Notes under the pieces: model-generated | Seen by the model: the letters and a program-made list of their open reading frames with translations, nothing else | Database searches by the model: none | Told to the model about the DNA's origin: nothing | Program-made: the position numbers and the translations under genes | Part shown: positions 33,757-45,534 of the stretch, piece by piece | How positions within the stretch are numbered: the stretch's first letter is position 1 | Layout: each line of letters opens with the position of its first letter | Assembly (NCBI GenBank): GCA_029959085.1 | Contig: JARWIR010000061.1 | Location: forward strand, 248,001-312,000 | DNA: 64,000 bases | Direction of reading: 5' to 3' | DNA from: Nemophila menziesii | Taxonomy: Eukaryota > Streptophyta > Magnoliopsida > Boraginales > Hydrophyllaceae

Positions 33757-34443
33757 CAATTATCCCAACCTTTAATTCCATTTTTAACAATGTTCCTTGG
33801 ATCCTCCTCAACATAACCAGGAGGAAAGTACTTGAGCTTTAGTTCTTGATCAACTCTTTTCTTAAATAATTCAGTCCAAACTCCCTGTTTTTCCTTATTC
33901 TCTTCAACTGTTTCATCACACTTTCCTTATTCAGTACCTTAGCTTATCCAAAGAGAGTACTTTCATCTGGTAGAGAAGTTTCTCCAACTCCTGTCCCAAG
34001 AATGGAGTTGCTCTCTCTGTGACATCCATCAAGACTCTTTCTCTCGAGGGCAATCAGAGCCTCACCCTCATATAGGGACTCATCTCGTCCGTCCATGCCT
34101 CAACTATTATACTATCAATATCCTGAGTAGTCTTAATGCATTCACTAGAGCAAGCTAAGGTCTGGTCCATTAAACCCATTGTTTCAGTCTCAGTCCCACA
34201 CTTAGGACTTTCATCAAACACCTTGCCTTCACTCCAAATCCCACTGTCCTTTACACTAGAATCATATTCAGTACTCTCCTCAGCAATATTGTCCATCAAA
34301 TTTCTTCCAGTAGCTCGTTTAGATGCAGAGAAATTGTTACTCACCTTAATAACAGGTGTAGCAGGTACATACTTTGCAGAACCTTTCTTAGTCTTTTCGT
34401 TTTCTTTGGCCACCCTATTACTAGCCTTCTTACGAGGTGCCAT
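33757..34443 (-). pseudogene. LINE-B ORF1, N-terminal part
   Basis: ATG at 34443 (MAPRKK...) is preferred over the one at 34473 because it opens a basic, disordered N-terminus typical of these proteins. The frame is open to about 34054, then has stops and shifts. It recovers near 33900 in a DUF4283-like segment (ELFKKRVDQ, YFPPGY), and crosses the Element 2 insertion point in frame to 20909. Confidence 0.72.
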
Positions 34444-34473
34444 AGGTACAGGATCGAAATAGAAACTTACCAA

Positions 34474-35045
34474 AAAAAGAAACGCGTAAATTGGTTAAAA
34501 TTAAGCGAGAAAAACCCAAAATACTAATCCACGATCGTGAGCGATTTACGTTGAAATCAATGTTGATTTTGCACCGAATTTTATGTTGATGTTGTTGGAT
34601 TGCGCCCAATTATTTCTCAATCATTTATTAATCCATTTCGAAAATCAAAAATCAAGAAGAAAGACAAAACCTGCGTGCGTTATCTTCACCCCCAATCTCC
34701 GTAGCGCGTGCGTTATCTTCTCTTCAATTACTTCATTAATGGCTGACAATATCTCCACCTCAGATTTCCACTAACTCCTAGTATGAATTAATTCCAAAAC
34801 AAACAAATACTCCAAAATCAAATAATACCAAAATCCAAAATTTAGAAATGAAGAAAAAATCCAACTCCGGTCAAACCTCCAGTCAATCTCCAGTCAAACT
34901 ACATCCATAAAGTCAGAAAGTCATCGGTGATAGGTTGTGGCCAACGACGGTTAACAGAAGTCAAAGCCCGGTCAAATTTGACCAAAATGTCTTCAAACTC
35001 TAGAGAGAAAGAAGAGAGAACGAGGAGAGTAGTTTGGGTTTTGGG
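34474..35045 (-). other. Probable 5' leader of LINE-B
   Basis: No gene. The segment lies upstream of LINE-B ORF1 and ends near a CT-rich stretch (35005-35045 on the plus strand, GA-rich). GCGTGCGTTATCTTC occurs twice, 33 bases apart (34673 and 34706). The exact LINE 5' end is unknown because the matching target duplication lies outside the window. Confidence 0.4.
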
Positions 35046-35173
35046 TTTGGAGTGGTTATTAATACTAAATCCAAATTCTTAGACGCGGAATACGTTCGTG
35101 TGTAGGGTAAATCGCTAGGTAGAATTTAGAATCATCAAGATCATATAGAATATTGGGTTGGAACAAACCATAC

Positions 35174-35400
35174 CTGTTTGAAGCTAAACACGGATGAGGG
35201 TGTGAATTCAAGTTGTAGTTGCGGGGAACTCGGGGTCTACTAGAAGACAAGCACATAGCTTGGATTGCAGGATACTCGATGAAGATTGGGCGCACCATAC
35301 CCTTTGTCGCATAATTAATAGCCTTATACGTTGGACTGCTCTTCGATGGAAAATTTAGAGCCACAAAGCTATGTGCGGAGGTTAATTCCAATGATGTCAT
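35174..35400 (-). CDS. Possible orphan first exon with plastid-transit-like N-terminus
   Basis: From ATG at 35400 a 75-codon frame runs to a good splice donor (AAACAG then GTATGG, with GT at 35173-35172). The peptide is rich in Ser and basic residues with only two acidic ones, as in chloroplast transit peptides. The next expected exon is not found downstream, where the LINE-B leader begins within 130 bases. It may be the first exon of a gene whose intron now holds the nested elements, or a dead fragment. I do not recognise the protein. The frame itself stays open to 35065, so an unspliced 111-aa reading cannot be excluded. Confidence 0.3.
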
Positions 35401-36342
35401 TAAAGTATTGAGAAAATGAACAAGGGGTAGAGGGCGGGGAGTTTATTGGATTGAGGACATCAAAAAATATTCGATATAATGGACTATTCAATGTTACTAG
35501 AGAGAGATGAGAGTGCGTGTGCGAACTTGATGGCGCGTGATGGAACATTCCTCTAGAATGACGTAAGTTGACTCACTTGACGGATTATGTCATATATTAT
35601 ACGCGGTAAACAATTGAATTCTCATTGTTTGTGAGATATGTTTCAGCAAGAAAGATTACAATATAAAATAAGAGTTAACAATTATAAAATGATTGCAAAT
35701 ATCATACCTATTAATACTTTTCTTCAAACTGTTGTATATTTGAGTTTGATAATTTTAAATGTTCAATTTGTTTTGAAATTAGTGTACATTAAAAATATGT
35801 CTATGCAAAGATAAACGTGTAAGGCTCTATAAACTTTCCAAAATTGGACAAGTAATACATTAAAAGTTTCTAAAAAATAGATAAATACAAAATTACACAC
35901 GATCGATAAAAATAATGATAATATTATATTCAACCATAAAGTAAACTTGAATTCTATCATTTTTATATGTAAAAGGATTGAAAATATTATAATATAATTT
36001 TTTGAAAGATAATGTTGATCTGATTTTGAATTATTTATCATGAATATAAGGAAAACCAATCATATATTTTTAAAGATATTAAAAAAAATGAATTAGATAT
36101 TTATAGAGTATATAAAAAATAAAAACTGAAAGACAAAAATAAATTTAAAAAAGAGATTTGCTTTTTTTATGTGTATGTGTGGTAGATATAAACAAAATAT
36201 ATTTATATTTGTCATGAAAAAAATATTCAGATATAACATTTGTCAATAAAAGACTTTAAAAGTAATTTTTTAAACACTTCCATTATAAAAAAATAAAAGG
36301 AAGAAACACATCTTTTCTACCAGCGAAAGGATATAAAACATA
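35401..36342. other. AT-rich stretch, no gene seen
   Basis: Very AT-rich from about 35600, with many short poly-A and poly-T runs. No coding region, RNA gene or repeat boundary was recognised. Confidence 0.6.
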
Positions 36343-36519
36343 GGGTAAATGTTTCTATAGGCCACTAAACTATTTCAGCAATTCTATTTAAATCACTAAA
36401 CTATTATAAGTTTTAAATCATCCATTAGTCAATTAAAATTAATTCAAATCACCCACTTTGGTCTTTTACCGTTGACTTACACGTGAATAGGTAAGGTTAT
36501 AATTATCTATCTATATTTT

Positions 36520-36603
36520 ATTCCCACAATTAATATTTTAATTTATTACATTAAAATCTTTATTCCCACAATTAATATTTTAATCTATTACATTAAAATC
36601 TTT
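36520..36603 (+). repeat. 42-bp tandem duplication
   Basis: Two copies of a 42-bp AT-rich unit beginning TTCCCACAATTAATATTTTA (36521 and 36563), with one visible difference. Confidence 0.8.
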
Positions 36604-36674
36604 ATTTACACCGCCAAGTCTTTACAGTTTTTTTTGTTCCAAACCTTACTTCAATAGATAAAACTTATTACAAA

Positions 36675-39600
36675 TCAACCAATTCCCGAAGGAACGGCCT
36701 CGTCCTTAATGATATTAGCTAACCTACTTGGGTACGTGTCTAAACACGAGCCTACCATATTGCCACTTAGCTTATGTTTGGCTACCCCATCGGCTAACTT
36801 ATTTCTACTACGATTAATCCATCGAAAAGTAGGTTTAATGTTTTCCGACACTAAGTAAATACTCTTAATAATATTACAAATAATGGGAGAATCAAATGAA
36901 AGCCTATTCTCTAAAGGAAACATCACTTGCTTGCAATCACTCTCTATAATAACATTGAGGTATGAATTATGTTGAGCAACTAAGCAAGCTTTAAGAATCC
37001 CCAAAGGTTCAGCCTCCTTTGGACTCTCGGCTTTGATCTCCCACGCTTTGCACTCCAATATTCTTCCTGCTGCATCCCTAGAAACACAAGATATTGCAAT
37101 TTTGTTAACATCAAACGCAGCATCACAGTTAATTTTAATACAATTATTTGGAGGGGGTATCCATTTAAATTTTTTATTACCATTGTTATCACTTGACATT
37201 GGGTTATTTCTACTAACCTCATTTGGACTACTTGAATTAGTAGCAACTTCATTATTATTATTTATATTTATATTATTATTTATATTATCCTTCAGTGATG
37301 TTATTACATCATTAGGATAATTCGTATTTTGATATTCAAGCCACTATTTTCTTGCACTTAGTGCAATTCTTATTGGGTCAATTTTCACATTTTTGAACTT
37401 ATATGCACATCTTTCCTTCCAAATATGCCAAAGTAATGTGCAAATTTGTTCCATTAGAAATTTATGATTGGTTTTTTCTTCCTTACCCTTCTTTAGTATA
37501 CTTTCCATCCATACATCTACTTTAGCAGTAGATTGGTTGCAAGTATATAAACTGAGGGAAGAAACAAACCAAGTAGCTCTCGTAAATTCACAATTTAGGA
37601 GCATATGTTCATTATTTTCAACTTCTTTGTTACATAGCTCACAAATAGGACTCTTGATAATCCTTCTTTGAAACACATTTTCATTTGTAGGAAGTAAATT
37701 CTTCACTACTCTCCATATAAAGTTTTTAATTTTAGGGGCTACTTTTAGCCTCCATATCATTTTCCATACTGAAATATCAACAATATGGGAAGAGGAAGCT
37801 TTAGGTTTGCTAATGTTCATATCTAAGCCCTCTTTATTTTGTTTTAGTATATGATAACATTTCTTAACCAAGAAAATACCATCTTTATCATGGATCCAGT
37901 AAGGAGTATCATGTCCACCACTTAGTGGAATAAAGGTATTAAGAATACAATTTGCTACTTCATCACTATATAACTTTTTAATTAATTCAATATTCCATCT
38001 TCTCTCATTATGAACCAATAGATCATTTACTTTTGTAACCTCATTACTATTGGGTTTTATTAAGTTATTTTGATTACATATCCAAATATATTTGTGGAGG
38101 TTTATAGTATAACCATTTCCAACTTTCCATTTAATATCCATTTTAATATTGTCTCTACCCCTTAGTAAACTTTTCCATCCCCATGATGGTTTACTTCCAA
38201 CTTTAGCTTCCATAAAAGTTTCAAGAGAGAAGTATTTTTCTTTTAGTACTTTATATAAAATGGTGTTGTTATTATTGTATAAATACCATGCTTGTTTACT
38301 TAATAGTGCAATATTCATAAGGTTTATGTCTCGAAAACCTAAATCACCATTGTACTTACTTTTTGTGATGGATTCCCAGCTTCCCCAATGTACTTTATTA
38401 TTGCCTTTACTTCCCCACCAAAAATTCGCTATTTGAGAAGAGATTAAATCGCAAATCCTTTTAGGGATTAAATAAGATGACATAAAGTAATTGGGGAGAC
38501 TTTGGAGTACAGATTTTATAAGTATTTCCTTACCAGCAAGAGTTAAATAAAGGTTCTTCCAATTCTCTATTCTTTTTAAAGTTCTTTCTACAAGTAAGTT
38601 TAGGTCTTTTATTTTGGACCTACCTCATTCCGTGGGTAATCCTAAGAATTTCCTAAATTATTTGTAACAGGCATGTTTAATTTTCTAGCTAGGTTTTTTT
38701 GTATATAATCAGGAGTGTTTGGGATGAATTTCACCCCACATTTATTAAGGTTTAACTTCATTCCAGTAGCATAACTATATTTGTTAATTACATCATTGAA
38801 TCCTTCAATTTCATCTACATTTGCTTTCATAAAGAAAATACTATCATCTGCAAAGAGTAAGTGTGTAATAGGAGGGGCCATTCTAGCAATCTTTATACCT
38901 TTCATAATATCTTGTTCTTTTTTATTATTGATGAGAATAGAGAGCATTTGAGTGATAATACAAAATAGGAAGGGAGAAAGGGGGGGTCTCCCTGTCTTAA
39001 ACCCCTTTGTGGGTTCTCTATTTTTATAGGAAATCCATTAAGTAAGTATGAATATGTAACTGAATTTACGCACCTCATAATCTTACTTATCCATTTTAAG
39101 TCAAAGCCCATTCTTTTCATAATATCCTCTAAAAAAATCCCACTCCACATTCTCATAGGCCTTTTGAATATCGGCTTTGATTATTAAGTAGTGGGTTTTT
39201 GTTTTTCTTTGTTCTTTAATATAAGAAATGATTTCATGCGCCAACATAGTGTTATCTTGTATGTGCCTTCCTGGGACAAACGCTGATTGATTTTCATCAA
39301 TAATCGCGTTCATCACCGGTTGCATCCTATTTACAAGTATCTTGGCAATGATTTTGTAAATAAAACTAGAACAACTTATGGGTCTAAAATGTTTTATATT
39401 AATAGGTATTGGGATTTTAGGTATAAGGGAAATATAGGTATGGTTAATTTCTTCTAAGGTACCCCCATTATACCAAAAATTGTTGATAAGTCTAATTACT
39501 TCTCCTTTAATAAATTCCCAATATTTCTTAAAAAATATCCCAGGAAACCCATCAGGGCCTGGTGCTTTGTTCAAACCCAATCCATCTATTGCTCTCGTAA

Positions 39601-40911
39601 TTTCCTCTATACTAAGAGGGAGATTCAAACTGTTATTCATATTTTCAGTGACTAAAGGGGTTATAAGATCAGCAATAGTGGTAAAATCCCTTTGTCCTAT
39701 GGTTTTGAATATATTATTAAAGTAAGATGTAATTTATTCTTGAATATCATTAAAATTATCAACCCAGGATCCATCATCTTTTGTAATTCTTTTAATCTTG
39801 TTAATTTTTCTCCTTTCTTTAGTAGAGGCATGAAAAAAGGAGCTATTTTTATCTCCTTTTTTAAGCCAAAAGATCCTTGATCTATTGGCCCAAAAATCTT
39901 CTTCTCTTTTCCATAAAGTTTCAATATCTTTTACTATGGAATCATACTCATCCCAGTTGGTGGTGTTTGGATCATTATAAATCATTTCCAATTTCACCAT
40001 TTTATTTTCTATATTTTTTTATTGTTTTTAAATTTCTTTTTACTCCAGTAGGTCAAAAGTCTACTGCATTTCCTCATTTTATTGCTCATTGTTTCTTTGA
40101 ATTTGCCCTTACCAAAATTTTTACTAGCCCACACTTTTTTAATAATATCTAAACATTCAGTTTCTTCCAACCAATGATTTTCAAAATAAAACCTCCTATC
40201 TTTGTTAATATGATTATCTTTCATAATTAAAACCTGAGGGGAGTGATCAGATCCTACTGCTGGGAGTAAAGCTATCCAGGCAGTAGGATATAATAGTCCC
40301 CAATTTTCATTGCAAAAGCCTCTATCTATCAGTGTTTTAATCATTTCACCATTGCTTCTTTTATTGGTCCAAGAGTATTTACACCCCTTGTGGACTATTT
40401 CCTCAAGTTTCAGATGTTTAATGAAGCCATTGAATTGTTTCATGTTCTTAGTAAAATGTTTTTCCCCTCCTTTTTTATCTGAAATTGTTCTTATGTTATT
40501 AAAATCCCCTAAAATATTCCATGGTTCATTATTCTTAGGTTTACAGCTGCTATATATTTCAAGGCAATTTTCCTTAAGTTTATCAATTGGGGCACCATAT
40601 ACAAATGTGGTAAATATAGTATTATTACCATCTAATAATTTACAGTGTATATGGTTGAGATTCTTACTAATGATTTCAATAATTATATCACTTTTAATAA
40701 ATATTGCAAGGCCTCCACTTAATCCTACTGGTTCCACTGTTTCTACTAGTTTCATATTGATAATTTTTTCTAATTTCTTAACATTCACATATTTATTCTT
40801 AGTTTCGGATAGAAATAATACCTGAGTCTGATATTTTCTAATGATATCAGATAGGGTCTGGACTGTTAAGGAGTTGCCAATTCCTTGACAGTTCCAGGCT
40901 GTTTGTATCAT
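36675..40911 (-). pseudogene. LINE-C ORF2: endonuclease, RT, RNase H, broken by frameshifts
   Basis: ATG at 40911 overlaps the ORF1 stop as ATGA. Endonuclease: TAWNCQG, FLSETK, GDFNN and SDHSP motifs (40911-40230). RT: NKAPGPDGF (about 39560), KADIQKAYE (about 39180), GLRQGDP (about 39000), FADDS (about 38850). Zinc-binding RT domain with CELC and H/C residues (about 37640). RNase H with NCDAAF, E and D residues (37199-36675), ending at a regular stop. Frameshifts lie near 40005, 39110, 38950, 38640 and 37330, with an in-frame stop near 39734. All catalytic boxes are intact but the frame is not. Confidence 0.88.
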
Positions 40912-42701
40912 TGATCAGCCTGGGGTTGAATAGGGTCAACCCCGCAAACCGCTGTAGCTTCACCAAACTCACCTTCTTCACGACCTTCTTCAGTTTCCGA
41001 ATTGTTATCAATCTCACTTATCCCCAAATTGTCATTCATTACCTCTTCAGCTTCTCTTACTACGTTTTCCATCTCTTCTTCTTCTTTTTTAATATTTTCT
41101 TCCTTGTTTTCCAGCCTGAAGTTCCAAAGAGTTTTTTGTCGTTTCAAATTAATCTCAGTGGCTATGTAATTTCTGAATTTGACACTCTTGGTCTTAATTG
41201 AACTTCTAGTCGAAGCTTCTTCATGTTCCCTTTTGAGCGACTTATTTTTGTTAAATTGCTCCATCGAGTAACAGTTTTTTAACAGGTTTTGGGATTCATT
41301 TGAGTTGAAGGTGTTTTTGTAATAAGGTTGTGGGGTTTTGTAATTATCAGAAGTAGGGTTGGATGAAGAAACGTTATGGTTTTCGATTGGAGATGAAGGT
41401 GTTTTAGGGTTTATTGTGATTTGGGAATTATCGATTTGATCTGATGAGTTAAGTTTATGTGTTGTTTTTATTATGTTTGGGTTATTTGTATTTGGGCTAA
41501 TGTTTGTGATATTTGGCGAAAATATCACATTTGGACTTTTAACGTTGTTTGGGCTTTTGTAAGACCCAAATTGTATAACTTTTTCTTGGGCCGGTGGGGA
41601 GTAAAACTTTGTTAACATGTTATTTGCCACTTGGGCCAATTTGTTTGTCTTTTCATTATAAACGGACAAAACTTTGTCCTTATCCCTATTCATCTTCTCT
41701 CTCCCATTGCCAACACATCCTCTTCCGCCTTCGTCCTTGTGGTTAATACCACTACCACTGCCTTGTCCTATCTGTGTACCATTCATAGTACCAAATTCGA
41801 AGATGACGCCGTTACTGTTAACGTCGTTATTGTATCCGTTACCGGGTTCACTCATTAGCGTTTCAACCGAGTTGAGTTCTTGAGAAACTTGAGGTAACGA
41901 TTTTTGTAATTTCGAATGATTCTTCATACCTTCTTTGTTGTTGTTAGTGTTTTTAGTCTCAGTTGCCTTAGATGTAGCTTCTTTGAGGTAGAATTTCTGT
42001 GTAGGCCCCCGATTAGATATTTTCATCCACGCCCCTTATTTAGGTGAGATTTTAGGGTTCTTGCAATTGAGTTCATCGTGACCAAAAAGCCCACATCCGT
42101 AGCATACTTGCCCTATATTTTTGTATTTGAACTTAATCCAGTGAGCTTTGAATTCATTTTCCCAGTAGTTTATCCCAGCTATTAATGGGTTTTTGATACT
42201 CCAATCAATCCGTATTCTTGTTATAGAGTGTTCATCGATTTCTAGTGATTCTGGTAATTCTACCGAGTAAACTTTACCAAAATATCCAAACATTTTCTCT
42301 ATGCACTTTTCAGTTAAGAGATTGGCTGGTATACCTGAGAGCTGTAGCCATAATGTAGTGTTTAGAACTTCTTTCTTGTCTCCATTTTCATATTGATTGA
42401 TAGCTAAATGTTTTCCTTGAACAGTCCATGGCCTTTGGTTCCAGACCTTGTTTTTGTCTTCTTCAGTGCCAAATTTGATGATGTAAGTGTTGTCTCCACA
42501 TCTTTCAACTTCAGCTTGCTTCTTAAGTTCCCAGTATTTGTTAACATGGTTTTTGATAAATATGTGATTGAACTTTTCTTTTTGTAGCAATTTCACCAGG
42601 AGCTTGTGTTCATTCACAACTCGGTAAATGGAGCCTTCATCAGGTGTTACAACTAGCTGGTTGTTCTTAGCAAGAGGATGAGAGGAGGCATAGAAATTCA
42701 T
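40908..42701 (-). pseudogene. LINE-C ORF1 with one in-frame stop
   Basis: From ATG at 42701: a DUF4283-like RNA-binding region, then a CCHC knuckle (CYGC-X4-H-X4-C, about 42110), a TAA stop at 42036, and then in the same frame a long Asn/Ser/Thr-rich, probably disordered region and an acidic tail to a stop at 40908. Without the stop it would be 597 aa. The stop may mean a dead copy or a natural truncation; the continued open frame for 370 codons favours a recent mutation. Confidence 0.82.
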
Positions 42702-43619
42702 GATGAAAATCTATACAAGCGAGTGGAGAAAGGAGAAACGAGGAGGGAGGAAGAAAATTTTGATTTGAAAATCTTGTGTTTATAGAATTTGATAGGATTA
42801 AACACTAGATTGAATGTATTTTAGGTTAAAAGAGGCTAGTGAAAGTGTTTGTGTTTGAGAGAAGAGCATTTTTTAGAGAGAGCATTTTTTTATGGCCCAG
42901 AAATTGTTATCAACTCAAAATTATAGGGTTCAATTTGATTACTATACAAACAATCTTTAGTCCAAGTCTTTACAGTTCATCAGACTAGATCAAAACAGAA
43001 AATCCATTCAGCAGATTTCTCTTATTAACCAAATATTCAAGAACAACCCATCAATGACGGACAAATAGTACACCGTAAAGAAAACATTCTTGAACCTTAC
43101 TTGGTATACGGTAGGTTATTTGTTATTTAAACAAAGTTTTATTTATTTTTAATCTGTGTAAGATATAGGGTTTCATTCATATGAATTTGGGGGATTAACT
43201 TTTGGTTTCTTTTTAACACATTTCTTTTGGTCGAATTAATCATATTTATTGAAAGAAAGTCAAATACGAACCTACTATCTATAACAATTATTGATTTCTT
43301 CTTCAATGAAATTGGAACACTTTTTATGTTTTGAACATCAATATTATCCACTGATAATAGATGTAAACAAATTACTTAATAAATAATTTATAATATTATA
43401 TATATTTGTTTATAACGTGAAATTGTTGTGATTCCCAAATATATTAATCATCTAATTCATGTTTGTATAAAGCGCAACTTCATTCTTTTTTTGTTTATTT
43501 CATGATTTTATTCGAATTTTATTCGAATTTTATTCTTTCTTTTTTATTAACTTTATGATGTAATTTGTGATTATTATTAATTTTGTTTTAAAAGAATATT
43601 TTAAAATTTTTGTGCAGAT

Positions 43620-44680
43620 ATGAATCTAGTTGAGGAGTACTTTAGTATTAAACTTTATCATGGTGGTGAATTTCACAGCAATTCTTTAATAATATATTGT
43701 ACCCTGTTAATGGTGCAGCACAATGGAGAAGGGTCAAGAAAATTCAATTGGTCGCACCTAATACTACAAACTCAACCCGGTAGACAGGAAAAGTCAAGAA
43801 ATAGAGATGTGGATGTGAGGAGATCAAATGAGATGAAACTAAAAAAGAGGATCGCTGCGGTTCAAGTTGTCATAACTTGACAACTTGTAAAGAAGAGAGA
43901 CGAATCCAAAAAAGTGACGGTAAAAAATCAGTAAGTTAAACCATTCCAGTTTTATTTTATTTTTCATTTTAATGTTATTATTTCAAAAATCAATAATTGA
44001 ATTTGTATGTGTTTCCTTATAGGTTAGAGGACGCGGGCGGTTAAACTTCTGTAAGTTAAACCACTTGAGTTTCAATTTTATACTTTTTTAAAGTTGTTAT
44101 CTAGAGTTAATTTGGTTCACATCACAACGATGGTAACACTGATTTGTTTCTATCTGTATGATTACTTAATGTATTACCAATGGTTTTTTTATACCAATAT
44201 TTATGTTTTCTTATAGGTTAGAGGACGAGGTAGAGGAAAAGGAAGAGGTGTGTCCCTGTCTCAATCAAATTCAGTGGTTGGTATTGGTGATAGACAAAAT
44301 GGAGCAAGAGGAATGATATATGGAAAAGGCAGGTGTGTGACAATTTCTCAACAAACTTTAAGTGTGAATGAAGAAGTTTTTGTTCAAGGTCAACACGAAA
44401 GAGTTAATAGACGAGGTAGAGGTAGAGGCACTAGTAGGATAAAAGGAAATTGACAATCAACTAACAGTGAAGAAAATAGTGGCCAAGTAGGAGCTGGTGA
44501 AACTAGTTGTCACCAAGACAATGGTGAAGGGAGCAGTGAAGGAAAAAGAGCATCCAAGAGATCTGCAAGTCATAATCTCAATGCATTTATGTATGCTTGG
44601 AGGGGAGATTAGGAGTGGGGTGATAAAAATACAAAAAAAAAGGTTCAGGAAAGAAGAGAAAACATGCTGACTAATTGGTA
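43620..44680 (+). pseudogene. MULE transposase remnant (N-terminus and zinc-knuckle/GAR tail)
   Basis: The N-terminus (MNLVEEYFSIKLYHGGEF) fits the PB1-like start of plant Mutator transposases. Directly after it comes the C-terminal PGR-K-SRNRD region and, in a shifted frame at about 43856-43890, a CX2C...H...C knuckle. The catalytic core is deleted. Downstream, GTAAGTTAAACCA donors at 43931 and 44051 and TTATAG-GTTAGAGGACG acceptors at about 44020 and 44216 form a duplicated intron/exon unit. An RGRGRGKGRG tail (44217-44453) follows. Similarity to the family is by eye only. Confidence 0.5.
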
Positions 44681-45340
44681 GTAGGTTTTAGTATTTTTGT
44701 GTGTCATTTATGTGTACTTCAGTGCTAGTATCGGGCAAAAAATTTGAAAGTTCAAGAACCGGTTGTTTTTGTGCAGTTTTTGTGAAGTTGAAAGTTTGAC
44801 TTTCTGCATTCTTTTGGAAGTTTAATTTGATTTTAATTTGCTGAGATTTCTATGAAGTTATGGATGATTAGCTAACTTATTGGTTAGGGATGAATAGGTT
44901 TTTGTGAAGTTGATGCATTGTTTTGCATTATGTATTATATTATTCAAGGATGTCTAAGTATGATTTACCCAGTTTTGTGTTGATTTGTGATATTGTGGGA
45001 ACGTAGTAGATTTTGTGATGTTAAAAATAATTATTGTAAATGTTTAATCGATTAAAAAATACGTCAAACAAAAAAAAGTTTAAAAGAAATATAAGATTTT
45101 TTCTGTTTTTTTTAATAAAGAAAAAAAGAAAAATTATTAAAAAAATTATTTTTATAAAAAAAAGACATAATTTTTTTAGTGATTTATTTTAATTTTTATG
45201 ATAAAATTTATTGGTAAATCCTGAATTTATAATATTCTATAATAATTATAATTTACAATTGACTAATGTACCCTACTCATGCAATAGTTCTGTGGCTTAA
45301 ATAGGATTGCTTAAAATAGGACTTACTGTTGAGTAAAAAC

Positions 45341-45534
45341 AACTAAAAATAGTAAGCTAGACCACACAAAAACTTTATTGGACTAGAAGTTCCAATTAAA
45401 AACACCTCTAACAAACTCATTGGGGGAGCCATTTTCCAACTAAAAATAGTAAGCTAGACCACACAAAAACTTTATTGGACTAGAAGTTCCAATTGGAAAC
45501 ACCTCTAACAAACTCATTGGGGGAGCCATTTTCC
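45341..45534 (+). repeat. 97-bp tandem duplication
   Basis: Two nearly identical 97-bp units starting AACTAAAAATAGTAAGCTAG at 45341 and 45438. Only about two base differences were seen, so it is young or gene-converted. Confidence 0.88.

Larger units (their letters stand above)
1..35045 (-). mobile_element. LINE-B: old L1-type LINE split into four pieces by nested insertions
   Basis: Pieces lie at 1-130, 3977-6083, 19733-20909 and 33757 to about 35045, all minus strand. Together they give ORF1 (DUF4283-like region, then a CCHC zinc knuckle), then ORF2 with an AP-type endonuclease and reverse transcriptase. The 3' end (end of RT, tail) lies left of the window. The reading frame is restored exactly when each insertion and one copy of its target duplication is removed: at 20909/33757 (CAAGA) and at 6078/19737 (CTTGG). 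This shows one element rather than four. The 5' boundary near 35045 is a guess, placed where a pyrimidine-rich leader begins. Confidence 0.88.
36628..42961 (-). mobile_element. LINE-C: full-length L1-type LINE with 14-bp target duplication
   Basis: CCAAGTCTTTACAG occurs at 36614-36627 and 42962-42975, directly outside an element that ends in a T run (36628-36635, its poly-A tail on the minus strand). It carries ORF1 then ORF2 with endonuclease, RT, zinc-binding region and RNase H, about 6.3 kb, so it is not 5'-truncated. The long perfect target duplication argues for a moderately recent insertion, yet ORF2 has several frameshifts. Confidence 0.92.
36343..45335. mobile_element. Possible decayed Mutator-like element, interrupted by LINE-C
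   Basis: The left end (GGGTAAATGTTTCTATAGGC, then CCACTAAACTATTTCAGCAA) looks like the termini of plant MULE-type elements. A degenerate inverse of its second part can be seen around 45288-45330. Between them is a MULE transposase remnant (43620-44680). LINE-C (36628-42961) inserted into it. Without LINE-C the element would be about 2.6 kb. The ends and target duplication are not certain. Confidence 0.35.

Noticed and set aside
40310..40825. 171-codon plus-strand frame opposite the LINE-C endonuclease
   Set aside because: Antisense shadow of a well-supported endonuclease domain.
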